Assembly (NCBI GenBank): GCA_032622095.1 | Contig: CP136065.1 | Span: 205,884,151 to 205,948,150, forward strand | Length of the DNA stretch: 64,000 nucleotides | Direction of reading: 5' to 3' | DNA from: Siphonodentalium dalli | Taxonomy: Eukaryota; Mollusca; Scaphopoda; Gadilida; Siphonodentaliidae | Position numbers and translations under genes: made by a program | In this document: in pieces, positions 1-10,440 of the stretch | Numbering within the stretch: position 1 is the first letter of the stretch | Layout: the number at the start of each line of letters is the position of its first letter | The notes under the pieces: generated by a model | What the model saw: only the letters and a program-made list of their open reading frames with translations | What the model was told of the DNA's origin: nothing | Databases searched by the model: none

Positions 1-197
1 TGCGAGGCGACCTATGGTCGACTCGCATATATAAGAGAATGCATTGGCACAGGGCATAACTGTAACTATCGCAATGTGGTCAAGGAGCCGGTTCCAATGA
101 TATCCATATTTGTATGGTTCTATTGAGACAGACCCAAGATATTTTAGGCTGTTGAAGCTTTATTTGGCCGGTTTTGGCCGTTTTGTTGGGTAAAGGG
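1..197. mobile_element. Right half of a piggyBac-type TTAA MITE, cut by the window edge
   Basis: The first bases are half of a palindrome with the motif catatataagagaatgcatt, followed by about 150 bp that recur nearly unchanged at 21160-21312 and 27425-27567. The copy ends with the inverse of the CCCTTTACCCAACA terminus. The base context after the end is gtgg rather than TTAA, so the target duplication is lost or the end has decayed. The left half lies outside the window. Confidence 0.75.
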
Positions 198-198
198 G

Positions 199-1257
199 TG
201 GTTCGTGTGATATGCATTATGGGTAGATGTCGAGTCACTTTCGTATTTGCACATGGGCATTATGTGTCTTCAATTAAATCACTGTTAACTGTTCCTGTTA
301 TATCGGTTGGGTCACTCTGAGCTAGGTATTTGGTATAATGAAAATAACAAGCATGTTCTCTTGGTAGTACTATACCGCCGCTATGATGGTGGTTCCTGCT
401 GATTTATCTCTGCTGGGAAATGGGCATAATTTTACTTCAGTAGAACCAAAATGATCACTGTGGTCGTGGCGTGGGTTAAACTGCATTAGGATCAAATAGT
501 TAATCTATTTACAATTACCTGAGTGCGATCGATGGATTCATACCGGTGATGTCTTTCATTCCTTGTGTTAAACAATGCCCAGTTTGCAGTATGATCGTTA
601 GAACGGACAGACTAGTGGAATCGTAACGCACCCATCTTTAAGTTATACAATAGCTTGTAACGTCCGTAAGTATCAGTACCGTCAAGGAAAGGAACGTCCA
701 ATAAGAACCCGTGTCCCCCACTGAACATATCATTACCGGGTTTATCGCCATTACATATATGTACTAGATGAAACAGGCTCCCGAAGAGAGCGTTTATTCA
801 GCGTCGGTGGGGCCTGCAGCCTATTTGGGGCATGTGGCCCCTTTGTGTGTGTGTGTGGGGGACCTGTGACTCTTGTGCGCTTTGTGCATATTTAAATCTT
901 CGACTTAGCCGTCTTGTCCGGATACGCATTCCAAAATACAATTCATAATTCCCATGGTGCGATCAAATTTATAATAATGATTATTCATCCCGGTGACTAA
1001 GTTTTAAACGCGCTTATCAAACGAAACACGATGTAAAATTAATTCTGGTAATACCCGGTCTATTACTTCCCAGTCGCGCGCTATTTATAGATTAGTACCG
1101 ACATCGATTATCCCCCTGCGGGAATGCCCATGCATAAAATCATTTAAAGTAAAGTTTTTCCTGGTTTAAATTTCTGAATTTGACGATGATTTCGCAAGAT
1201 AGTAAGCTGCGTGAAAAGCAAGCTCTGCTGATAACTGGAAAAGAGAGTTGGATCCCG
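199..1257. other. Intergenic stretch without a recognised gene
   Basis: No open frame or recognised protein motif was seen on either strand. A short (GT)n run with flanking G-rich sequence lies at about 843-862. A segment near 790-830 (gtttattcagcgtc followed by ggcctg) has a weak match near 42680-42710, which hints at a further dispersed repeat. Confidence 0.4.
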
Positions 1258-1265
1258 GCGGGACT

Positions 1266-3890
1266 TGGTTTAATTACGACAATGACGGCAAATACTGTAC
1301 TAAAATTACATGTTTGATATGCACTGAATTTGCAGAAAAAATAAATCACTTGCGGAATATTTCACGTGTATTTGTAGTGGGACGTCACTCAAAAAAGGCA
1401 ATATTGTAAACATGTATATACAGACTGAACCACACAAAAAAGCTGCGGTAATGAAGAACCCCCGCCCAACTATTGACCAACTATTCAAAACGCCGACAGA
1501 ACGCTCGCTCGCTCAGAGTAAGAATGTAGACGAACGGGTTGCTAAACTGATAGACAATACATGCATGTATTTACTCGCCAAAGAGGAGCTCCCATTCGCT
1601 AACTTGAAATTCGCGGAGTTTGCACAACTGGAGAGCAGGCATAGGGTATATGTTGGAAATACCTATACCAATCATGTGCATAATTCACCAGCTTAATAGA
1701 CACATACTGGAAAATTTGATGGATAAAATTCGTAGAAGCCAAATATTTCATACTGCCTTTCTACGGAGCTAATGATATTGCGGTGCTCGATAATGAGATG
1801 ATGCATATTATGTTCAACGATGCTGATAGTGGTCTGGTTGAGTTCCGTTTATTCTGATTTCATATGGAGTTAACAGAGTATTGAGACCGCGTTTGAGGAA
1901 GCTGGGATGTTTGAATTCAGTTCGCATATGGCCAGCTTCGTGGCCGATGGTCCGAATGTTAATATGGATGAGAAGGATGGTTTAGAAAGGAAAATGGAAT
2001 GCCACGGCTGTTTGGGATTCATTGTTTCAACCACCATCTTGATTTGGCAGTGAAGGACGCGTTTGGCGGTACATCTTTCACAGATGGTACATGTATGCTG
2101 GGTAATCTGTACACGTTTTATGAGCATAGTTCGAAACAACTTCAAGAACTTCGCGAACTAGATTCGGTATTGGAGGAGAACGTTCGAAACCGGAGCGATT
2201 GAATGTCATTGCATTATGGCATACATCAGAACCATGCGCTAAAGCTACAATTTAGTGGAATGATTTGTTTTCGAGAAATAGATAAATATATGCATAAAAT
2301 GATCTAATGGTGATGATACATTATATACTATCAAGAAATACCGGTACTCACCAGGTTGCAGTCAGAGTGATATATTTGCTCTTCTGTAAGTTTATGTCGA
2401 AACTCCCAAAGTTAAGACCATAAATGTCGCAGTTCTATTTTTCAAACTGTGAATCTAACAGTTGCAAAAAGGCGCTGTTGGCCATCCGAAGCAATGCGAC
2501 AGGTGGCTTAATCTGTACATAAGCCCCAGTGTTGTATCATTGCTCGATAATTTAATTATATAATGGCAGTTCGAGGGATATCATATTTCCACTGGAGATC
2601 ACAGCCTTGGCTATACTATAGATAGTCGTGCTCAATATATACCATATGCGAATGATTAATGATTAGGGCTCCATTAGCCGAAAACACGGGTTGGTAACTG
2701 TAGATCGAATTTGTTTAATAAAACGTGAATATTTACAGCTGGAAACTGTAGATTGGGGCTTTTGTTTACAGCTCGTGCTCCGAGTGTGGGTGTCAATAAC
2801 TCTTACAACATCGTTTGACATATTCATCAGTTAAATCATTTTACTCAAATGGGTAATCCAGCCGAGGAACCTCAATGAAAGCCGAAGATAGAGCCAAAAA
2901 TACGCGGTTACTTGGTGAAGATGAAATGCGTCCAGTTTGTTACAACCATGCTATATTCTTTATGAAGTGTTGGAGCCTCTCTCCAAGTTGTCACTCTATC
3001 TTCAGCGAGGCAGTATGGATCTGTTATACAGCTTCGGAAAGGACTAGGAATCAGTTATCCGAACTCATGACACCAGGTGATGCAGATACTAGCCTACTAG
3101 GTGATAGTACTAAAACGAAACCGTAGTTCAACTCAGGTCTACCTGAACTGATGCACGGGGCAGTACAAGAAGTTAAAAAAACAATTTACGACTCAAGAAG
3201 AATCTGAAACAGACCCAGATAAACTACCTCCTGTCGTCATTATGTACAGGACTTTGACTAACGCCCGTAGAGGTCATATTCCACCAGTAAAAAAACATTG
3301 GAACTGTTTTTTTTTTGGACAGGGAACCTTATAAAGCCCAAAAAATAACGCGGGGAATATATTTCATAGTTATTATCTGTTCCTTAATAATGTTCTTCAC
3401 TGTAGGTGAATCCCAACTCAAAATTGCATGCCTTTCTGTCACTTGTGTTAGTCTATATCGCAAAAAAAAAAACATTGAATAAATTACCTAGAAGAAATTC
3501 CATAATTGTAAGCGATGCAAAGCAAAATCCCTCACACATTCACTTAAATCGTGAATTTTCGAGTTGGGACTAAAATAAAAAAGCTTCAAGATGCCCTCAA
3601 CCGCCGTTTCTTGGATTTATCTGAGCTCGAGTCTAATTGTGATGATAGCAAACAATGGGAGCTATTGTGGAAGCAGGTACCAGTAAAAGTCAATCCAGAT
3701 TTCAGGAATTAAATACTGGTCGCAAATTCAAGAAAGGGAAACGAGTGTCCGACTTTGGAGACGGTAAAATTATGAAAACCCATTATGGTGCACTGCAACA
3801 GATAATGAAGCTCTACTTAAATTGGGAACTTTCGAGATTATCGTGTTCCTTTGAAATGTGTTCCATATTCACTTATTATAAGTTCATTAT
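1266..3890 (+). pseudogene. Decayed hAT transposase relic, ZNF862-like
   Basis: Broken reading frames line up, in order, with the hAT-type proteins that animals know as ZNF862-like. At 1266 a frame reads WFNYDNDGKYCTKITCLICT, which looks like the start of a TTF/BED-like zinc finger, and a shifted frame near 1412 supplies the closing His pair and HKKA. At 1912-2150 comes ASFVADGPNVN, then HCFNHHLDLAVKDAFG and FYEHSSKQLQELRE, the usual hAT spacing of a catalytic Asp and a Cys-His pair. Near 2965 another frame reads VLEPLSKLSLYLQRGSMDLL, and near 3580 LQDALNRRFLDLSE, both typical of the helical insertion and later part. Stops and frameshifts occur every 100-300 bp, so it cannot encode a working enzyme. 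No terminal repeats or target duplication were found. The family call is firm at superfamily level and less so at subgroup level. Confidence 0.7.
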
Positions 3891-3892
3891 GG

Positions 3893-4030
3893 GCGGAAAA
3901 TAACACGAATAAACCAACTCACGACGTAGCAGATGCACGCTCTTTAGAATGTATTTTCACTGTTGCCCCTGCCATAATACGGATATACTCCACTATCGGC
4001 TTATTTCAGAATTAAATAATCAAATGTAAA
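3893..4030. mobile_element. Partial copy of hairpin MITE family M1
   Basis: This segment matches the right part of the repeat at 27940-28085, including the shared pieces aaccaactc and ggcttatttcagaat followed by aaataatca. It lies at the 3' edge of the hAT relic. Only the right part of the element is present. Confidence 0.55.
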
Positions 4031-4055
4031 TCTATGTAAATATTATAGATCGACG

Positions 4056-4622
4056 ATGAACCTATCTGCCATACCATCAATTTCTCAAGTCACATACTCG
4101 GCTGCAGTTTCTAAGAAAAAGTATGTTAATGCCAGCACTCAGACAGAGAATCAAACAAAATCCGTCAGGAAATCATTAGCAACACAAGTTCAGGAGAATG
4201 ATATTTCTCCTGTACCTGAACCTGTCTCACAGGCAATGGATACAGCTACTGCAGTTTCTACGTCTGCTCCGAAACCAACTAAGGATGTTGATCCAGTTGT
4301 TCCAAAACAAAAATCTCCAAGGAATGTAAAGTCTTTTGACTCTCAGAGGCAGAGTTTGGACTTTGAGCATTCAAAGTTTTTAGCGATGTTTCAAGAGAAG
4401 GGGCCATCTTTGGATGAGTACACCGTTACATTTTGGCAAGGGGCTTGGTTTTGGGCGAGGGATCACACACGGACGATCCAGCCACCCGATTGTCAACTTA
4501 ACGAATTAATACAGACTCATGCCAGATTAATCAGATATCATAAATATCTGATGAGTCTTCCCAGAAGCGAGTATAACAACTTACTCAAATACTGGCAATA
4601 TTTTAATATACGAAAGTATTAA
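4056..4622 (+). CDS. Intact 188-codon ORF, LINE ORF1-like (possible half-LINE)
   Basis: This is one of the longest undisturbed reading frames in the window. The N-terminal 100 residues are low-complexity and rich in Ser, Thr, Pro, Val and Gln, with VTYSAAVSKKKYVNASTQTE near residues 12-31. That style is common in ORF1 proteins of molluscan I/Jockey-type LINEs. The C-terminal part is compact and aromatic (FWQGAWFWARDHTRTIQPP near residue 126), and I do not recognise it. There is no zinc knuckle. Only a T-rich 300-bp segment separates the stop codon from a LINE-like 3' end with an (AATC)n tail, so no reverse transcriptase is present. The simplest reading is an ORF1 joined to a 3' UTR through internal deletion, like the HAL1 half-LINEs of mammals. 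A domesticated or unrelated short gene cannot be excluded. Confidence 0.45.
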   Translation: MNLSAIPSISQVTYSAAVSKKKYVNASTQTENQTKSVRKSLATQVQENDISPVPEPVSQAMDTATAVSTSAPKPTKDVDPVVPKQKSPRNVKSFDSQRQSLDFEHSKFLAMFQEKGPSLDEYTVTFWQGAWFWARDHTRTIQPPDCQLNELIQTHARLIRYHKYLMSLPRSEYNNLLKYWQYFNIRKY

Positions 4623-4949
4623 TACTTTATTTATATTTGATGAAAACATTTCATGTAGGTTTTATGTTTGCTGTTTTCAAAACAATATTGCTATGTGTTT
4701 TGATATTCTGTTTTATATGTGTTTGCACAATGGTCAGTTTCTTAATGGTTCTGGCCCCAATCGAGTACTCACGCTCTGATTTGGGTGTTTTTTATTTGTA
4801 TATGTTTTGTTTTGTTCTAGTCTAATTCACTGTCATTTCTAATCACAGTTGCTTCACTCGATTTTGATAATCTGATTCTTCTCTTCGTGATATGGCTTTG
4901 TTGGTAAAACGACGTTAAACCCCAATCAATCAATCAATCAATCAATCAA
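4623..4949 (+). repeat. LINE-type 3' UTR with (AATC)n tail
   Basis: The T-rich segment ends in ggtaaaacgacgttaaaccc and then about seven units of aatc. A diverged counterpart (aaaacgacgttggacgcc) follows the RNase H LINE relic at about 51390-51420, which ties this 3' end to the RNase H-bearing LINE group. A 62-codon hydrophobic frame at 4637-4825 is judged a by-product of T-richness. Confidence 0.65.
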
Positions 4950-7681
4950 CATATCTGCATGAGGTTATGTTGCTTACCGTGTCATATCAATTTTTCACAT
5001 GTATTCAATTGGTTCGCGCAAAAGTGAGAAAAACACCCTTTATATGACCATACCAATCATAACCTGACAAGGAACGCTCTTTACTGTTCCGTGTCGAAGA
5101 AAAGTCCGGACCCGATTTTTTTAAATCATTGGACTTTAATAAGTTTCTGTGGAATTTTCAGTCCGTCTAAAATTATTAACCTTATTTCGACCTAGGTTAA
5201 AGACATATTATGGACTTGTTCGAGTGCGATAAACTTATAAGTTAGTTATCAGGCTCTATGCCAACCTGGGGAATGTAGCATTCTACTAACATCACAAAAA
5301 AATGTAAAAGAAATCGGCCACACCACTCCATAGAAAACATCGTCTGAACTACGCTCAGTTGTAAATATTTACATCTCAATTCGGGACGCAACAATCGGCG
5401 ATAAACTAACGCAAATGATTTCGCCATCTAGCGTCATTGCATTTAATTAATATATAAGAATGACTGTGTGTTGTCAATTTGGATTAATTGTAAAAATAAC
5501 TACTTTGAGCAAGATTATTCTCGATTTCTATTTCATCACCATAACGGAGTGTTTCACATCACTTTAATACCATAACCGAATCTGGATGAAATAAAACGCG
5601 AACAATTCAAGGCCTCAGACCATCACCACCAATGCAACTTTAATTGCAGCTGCTTATACTTTCAGATGATAACCATATTACTGAACTGCGCAGAAATCGT
5701 CGTGGCTATTGAGTATCAGTTGATATCTATATTTGAGTCAGGTAACATCATGACATGTATGGTTGGATTAATGTGATATGTGGATACATTTATATTAACC
5801 TAACTTTTGTAGCTACAACTAAAGTTTACTGAACACACGTGAGCGAATACAACAACTTATATTCAGCTTTGCATTCGATTAGTTTACTCCAGCCAACAAG
5901 AGTTCACAAGAGAGTGCGCCAATGTTATTATGTTTACTCTGGATGACATTAGCTACTGAGACCAATAGGGATAGTACCGGCATCAGAACATAACTCAGAA
6001 TTGTTCATCGAATTTAAACCTGACGTCGAACCGGAACCGTATGTACACATGTATTTAATATGTTATCTGTCTATTATATATACATACGTCTGTATCTCAG
6101 TATCCTTTATGTTAAACATTTTACGTGGACGAGAGAATAAAGCTTTGCTCCTGTAAGGAGTCACACATTATCACATAATATTAAATCGACCAAGAAGTCG
6201 CAGATAATGCACCTAGCATGGTGCTGAATATATTTTCAAAATGATCGACATATGGCGTATCTAATCATGAACACTGTTATATTGTATATTCATGTTGAAA
6301 TATTTGACATCGGAAGAGTTCTTATAGCTGCTTATAGCAGATAAAACAGGAAGATCGTAAAATTCAGGTACCATGCAAATATCGTCATTCGAGGTATGCA
6401 TGATTACCACAACCATGTGTATACAAACATACAAATCATCCATGACTCTCAGAATAGAACTCAATTTCAAGTCAAAAGTTAAGATAGTCAAGAGAACAAA
6501 CTAGTTGATATTGAAAAGTACTCTCATGCAATCTGAAATGCGGCAGTGGTCGTCTCGTTCACCCTTCAAGAAAACTTCGCAGATGAATTCTCTAATGAAG
6601 AAGCGGAACAAAATAAGCATAACCTAATAAATCGTTCGATCTACGCTCATCAATTATCAGCAGACTGTCACCGTGCTGAAACGGTGAATGGGTCGCGAGA
6701 ACGACTGCGTCAATTATACACGGTCCGCGGCGCGGAAAATATAAGAAACTCAGAATCTGAATAAGTCGTGATAACAATAGCTACAAAAGAAACGTTTGCG
6801 ATATTCAGGGATCAGGAATGGCAATCAGATTATACAACGGAAGGCGTCTGAAACATAACAGTCGTATTCGATTCGCTCTAGAGAAAATTCGTTCTTATTT
6901 GCGAAGATTGCGTAATTTGCATTGAGTTTCTGGATACTTTAGAAATCTCAACAATCGCTATTGCAAATGAGAATGGAAATTGCGAAATGGTTATTTGGCG
7001 GCACGGTACGCCATGGGAGTGATTATGTAAACTCGCGGCTAACACTACACTTTCTATTCTCGGTGACATTTCCAACAACGACAAACTTTCTATGAAACTC
7101 ATTGCTGTTTCAAAAACATAAGAGAAATATTGGTTGTTATAAATATTCCACCGAAATGTGTTTAAGTAGATCGATTTTCATAAAAAATGTAGTTATGTAA
7201 AAATAGCTACATTTTCTGTCCCATTGCATAGAGAAAACATATTTTCTAGAGAGAGTTAAACTACTCTTCACTCTTACTGAAAAGTACTATGTCATACCAC
7301 TCAATATATACAGAAAATCCATCTTTAAATGGTATTTTATTCCCAATTAAATCCCTTCAAGGTGTTCGTAATGTGTTCTTATTGAAACGAAACATATTGA
7401 CATTTCTATCAAATCATGAACATAAAAAAACATTATAAACTGTAAAAGCATTAACAACACATATTTGCGACAAAAACGTTCGAATTAAAATTATCTTGAA
7501 GTCTGGATATCTTGCTTCCAAATAATTGCGATGGGTGTGGCTTTCGGCCTACCATTAAATGGACGATAGTCACGAAATTCGTGAGTTGATTCACGTTTGA
7601 CGAGTGCGTCTGCATTCATTATATATATATTCATGAATACTGCCGATGTAAATTAATGAATGGCTGTATTCCCGACCACTC
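4950..7681. other. AT-rich stretch with no recognised gene
   Basis: Short open frames, for example 6546-6764 on the plus strand, show no family resemblance and have overlapping frames of similar length on the other strand. I see no terminal repeats, tandem array or RNA gene. A short (AT)n run lies at 7619-7630. Confidence 0.4.
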
Positions 7682-7683
7682 TA

Positions 7684-7896
7684 CAGTAATGCCCAAAGTA
7701 ATTGACCACTTAACCACAGCAGAATTGTGGGTAATTTTTCAGGATTTAGTCGGAAATATGGCTTGTTGCCATTCATCGGAAAGCTCTCGCCGAGAGCTTT
7801 CCGGTGAATGGCAACAAGCCATATTTCTGACTAATTCCTGAAAAATTACCCATAATTCTGCTGTGGTTAAGTGGTCAATTACTTTGGGCATTACTG
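7684..7896. mobile_element. Tc1/mariner-type hairpin MITE with TA target duplication
   Basis: The 213-bp element is an almost complete palindrome. It starts CAGTAATGCCCAAAGTAATT, ends with the inverse, and is flanked on both sides by TA. The two arms of about 106 bp differ at only about four positions, so the copy is young or maintained. TA duplication and CAGT ends are typical of Tc1/mariner elements. A second, internally deleted copy lies at 41007-41156. It has no coding capacity and would need a transposase supplied in trans. Confidence 0.9.
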
Positions 7897-7924
7897 TATA
7901 TTCCCGACATTTTTCATTATCAGG

Positions 7925-8095
7925 CGTTTGTTGAACTTATTTCTGAACATCAGTCAAAAAGTAAATAAATGGTTAAAATGCGTCAAGTGTCATTCGTATG
8001 ACCACGGTCAAGAAACGTGCAACACCAAATACACATTGATTATGTGCACGTTGTCACCCAACCAACATTTCCAAACTGTGTAAACGACATAGACC
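7925..8095 (+). pseudogene. LINE ORF1 zinc-knuckle relic
   Basis: At 7979-8020 the frame reads CVKCHSYDHGQETC, a perfect C-x2-C-x4-H-x4-C zinc knuckle. About 30 bp further, a frame shifted by one base gives CARCHPTN, the start of the second knuckle usual in Jockey/I-type LINE ORF1 proteins, which bind the retrotransposon RNA. The upstream frame is disrupted by the hairpin MITE that ends at 7896. No further ORF1 or ORF2 sequence is evident downstream. Confidence 0.65.
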
Positions 8096-8099
8096 AGAA

Positions 8100-8884
8100 A
8101 CGTGGCAAGACTCGGTCATATCTGATGTAATGAGGACATGCATAATTCACACGTGACAGACAACGCCCCAGTCACACTTCCTTTCTGATCTGTCACCGGC
8201 TGGATACTAATCTGTGGTTTTCTATATTTAGCGCGGGGTTTTCCATCCAAATGGCGAAACCGATCGACCCAATGTCAAATTTCTGATGTGCTTTGAGAAC
8301 AGTTCCCGCAATAAAACTTACTGACAGAATTGAGAATTAATTAAAGCGGTAGTTATGTTGACGATTTTCACAAGCTACCCGTCAACATTGCAGAAAATTA
8401 GATCTCTTGTGTTGACTTACCATGCCTGTTGTCGTAACAATGTCGCCCACGTGCGTGTAGACTTTTATGTTACTAAAATAACCAAATCACACCGTTTAAA
8501 AATATAGTTCTTCGGTTCTAGTGGGACTTTCCATATTTAAGGTAACTTTTGTTTGATATTTTGTGTGCTTAATAAGGGAAACATGTTGCTCTGTTCGCTT
8601 AGAATATCTTAATATAGTCCACCAAATATGGGTAGCCGGTAGGAGTGGTCTCACCGAGTCATCAAGGGCGGTAAACCCTGCATGGAGTTTGGAAGGATAC
8701 AACAGAGCAATTTCAATCCGATGGCAAATGTGTCTAAAATAAATGAGAAAATTGGCGTATATGTTCATTACGGAACAAATATCTGTGATAGCAAATGCCG
8801 AGTACGCAAATTATTGGGATTATATGAATGAATTGAACGATAAATTAGGTATATCATTTCGAATTCGAAATATACCTTTCTTTC
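8100..8884. other. Stretch without a recognised gene
   Basis: No coding motif, tandem array or inverted repeat was recognised on either strand. Confidence 0.35.
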
Positions 8885-9003
8885 AGGGGGAGGGGGGGGG
8901 GGGGGGGGGTCAGGAAAAAATTTGCATACACAACGCTGAATTTTTTTTTGCAGCACTATGGACCCCCAACCCCCCCCCCCTCTTTGTGCAAATTTTTTTT
9001 TTT
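8885..9003. repeat. G-, C- and T-homopolymer repeat block
   Basis: The block holds a run of about 18 G (8893-8910) preceded by gggggag, a run of about 12 C (8969-8980) and runs of 9-13 T. The pieces caggaaaaaatttgcat and tgtgcaaattttt occur around the runs, and a related C-rich block with caaacaccgg and aaatttgtttgcgcg lies at 15490-15590. It looks like a dispersed low-complexity repeat. The G run could form a quadruplex, and lengths of such runs are error-prone in sequencing. Confidence 0.6.
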
Positions 9004-9428
9004 TCCACTCATGGTTTGATCTGAACTGAAGTTGATTTGATTAAGCCAGAGAAAAATTAAAATTAACAATAATATAAGATCACTCATCACATGTTTAGGT
9101 ATGCATACTTGAATATGCATGTATAATAGACATGACTATACCTCAATATAGCATGATGATTAAATGTTGAGGTGTTTTGGCGACTTTTCCCATCGTGACC
9201 CATGGCCAAATTTCCTGCTTATTCTGGCTTCTTGAATTTTGTTGTTCACGCACTGCCATGGTGGCTATATAAACACTGTTATTCTTATTTGTACATATAG
9301 ATGAGTACTAGTGGATGCACTATGACCAGGTCATCACACCTGGCGATTGGGCCAAATGCTAATACTGATAGGGCTCGATCGGGACAAATGAAATGAATCA
9401 AAATTTAATGATCCCAAACTCAGCCAAA
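9004..9428. other. Short stretch without a recognised feature
   Basis: AT-rich sequence without a recognised motif on either strand. Confidence 0.35.
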
Positions 9429-9660
9429 CTGGCAGAGTTTGTGACCGAAAATAAGCTTTTCTGACAGCATACTCAGATATAACAATTATAATAATGTAAG
9501 CACACCCCGACAAGACGCCATGATGGCCCATGGACAATATAATGACGGTATCATTGTTCATGACGTTCTGGCCGGGTGTGCTTACATTACTTATCTTTAT
9601 TATTGTTATATCTGAGTATGCTGTCAGAAAAGCTAATTTTCGGTCAGAAACTCCAGCCAT
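9429..9660. mobile_element. Hairpin MITE of unassigned family
   Basis: Inverted arms of about 90 bp pair from ctggcagagtttgtgaccg on the left to cggtcagaaactccagcca on the right. The inner parts (tctgacagcatactcagata and tgtaagcacaccc) match almost exactly. A central loop of about 60 bp contains gccatgatggcccatgg. I could not define a target duplication. No open frame is present. Confidence 0.7.
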
Positions 9661-10440
9661 TTAAGTAATGGATATTCTTTCTTGCATTTACATGGGGTAT
9701 GGATGAATGTTGGTCAACCGAAGTCACGCGAGGAGCGCTCCACACACTTTGGCAGACCAATATGCAACCATACCCCATTACAATTCAAGAAACAAACATC
9801 CATGTCTTAATTAGTGATCTACGAATTTACATGTTGATGACTTGACGCAGGTTGACACAAAATATACAAGTTCAATCAACTGCCTATGAATATGTATGTG
9901 TATTCTAATTTATAGCCGAAGCAGGCCTAAGTAACTTTTCATCGATAACTTCTGATACATCTTCTCTATACTGTCTCTACAACTTTTCTATCTGATCCTG
10001 TCTAATCATCTAAAAATTTCTGTTTCACACCTTCGTCAAATTTCCGATGTGGCAGCTGGATGTGTTCTCGTCGCAATATGGCCTAGCATATGTAATAAAA
10101 GCCCCAAGTAAACAAACACACCCACACACTGACGCACATAATATTTTATGTCGTATGTATTCACAATGTGTGTCCAACTGTGGTTATACATTCATACTGG
10201 CTCTGATGCCGTTGAATTAAGGTGAGTTAAGGTGCAAAACTTTGTACATGTATGTATCTCTCCCTGTCTCCTATTAAATTGCGCTACTAGAAGTCCAGGC
10301 CAAAGCATTTTGTGCTCGTACATGAAGGATCTACTATCACTTAGCTTATGCCTACAAGTAAAACATAGTTCTTGCACTTTTCTTGACAAAATATTTGTCT
10401 TATACTTCTCAAATTATATTTCAGAACACAAACTGAGTGA
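9661..10440. other. Stretch upstream of the transposase relic
   Basis: I see no coding motif here. Just before the first Met of the following relic, ttatatttcag at about 10412-10424 resembles a 3' splice site, so an untranslated exon or intron of that element may lie here. No terminal repeat of the element was identified. Confidence 0.3.

Noticed and set aside
4637-4825. 62-codon hydrophobic membrane protein after the ORF1-like gene
   Set aside because: It lies in a T-rich LINE-type 3' UTR and its hydrophobicity follows from base composition.
8743-9024. Gly- and Pro-rich ORFs on both strands
   Set aside because: They are produced by the G and C homopolymers.
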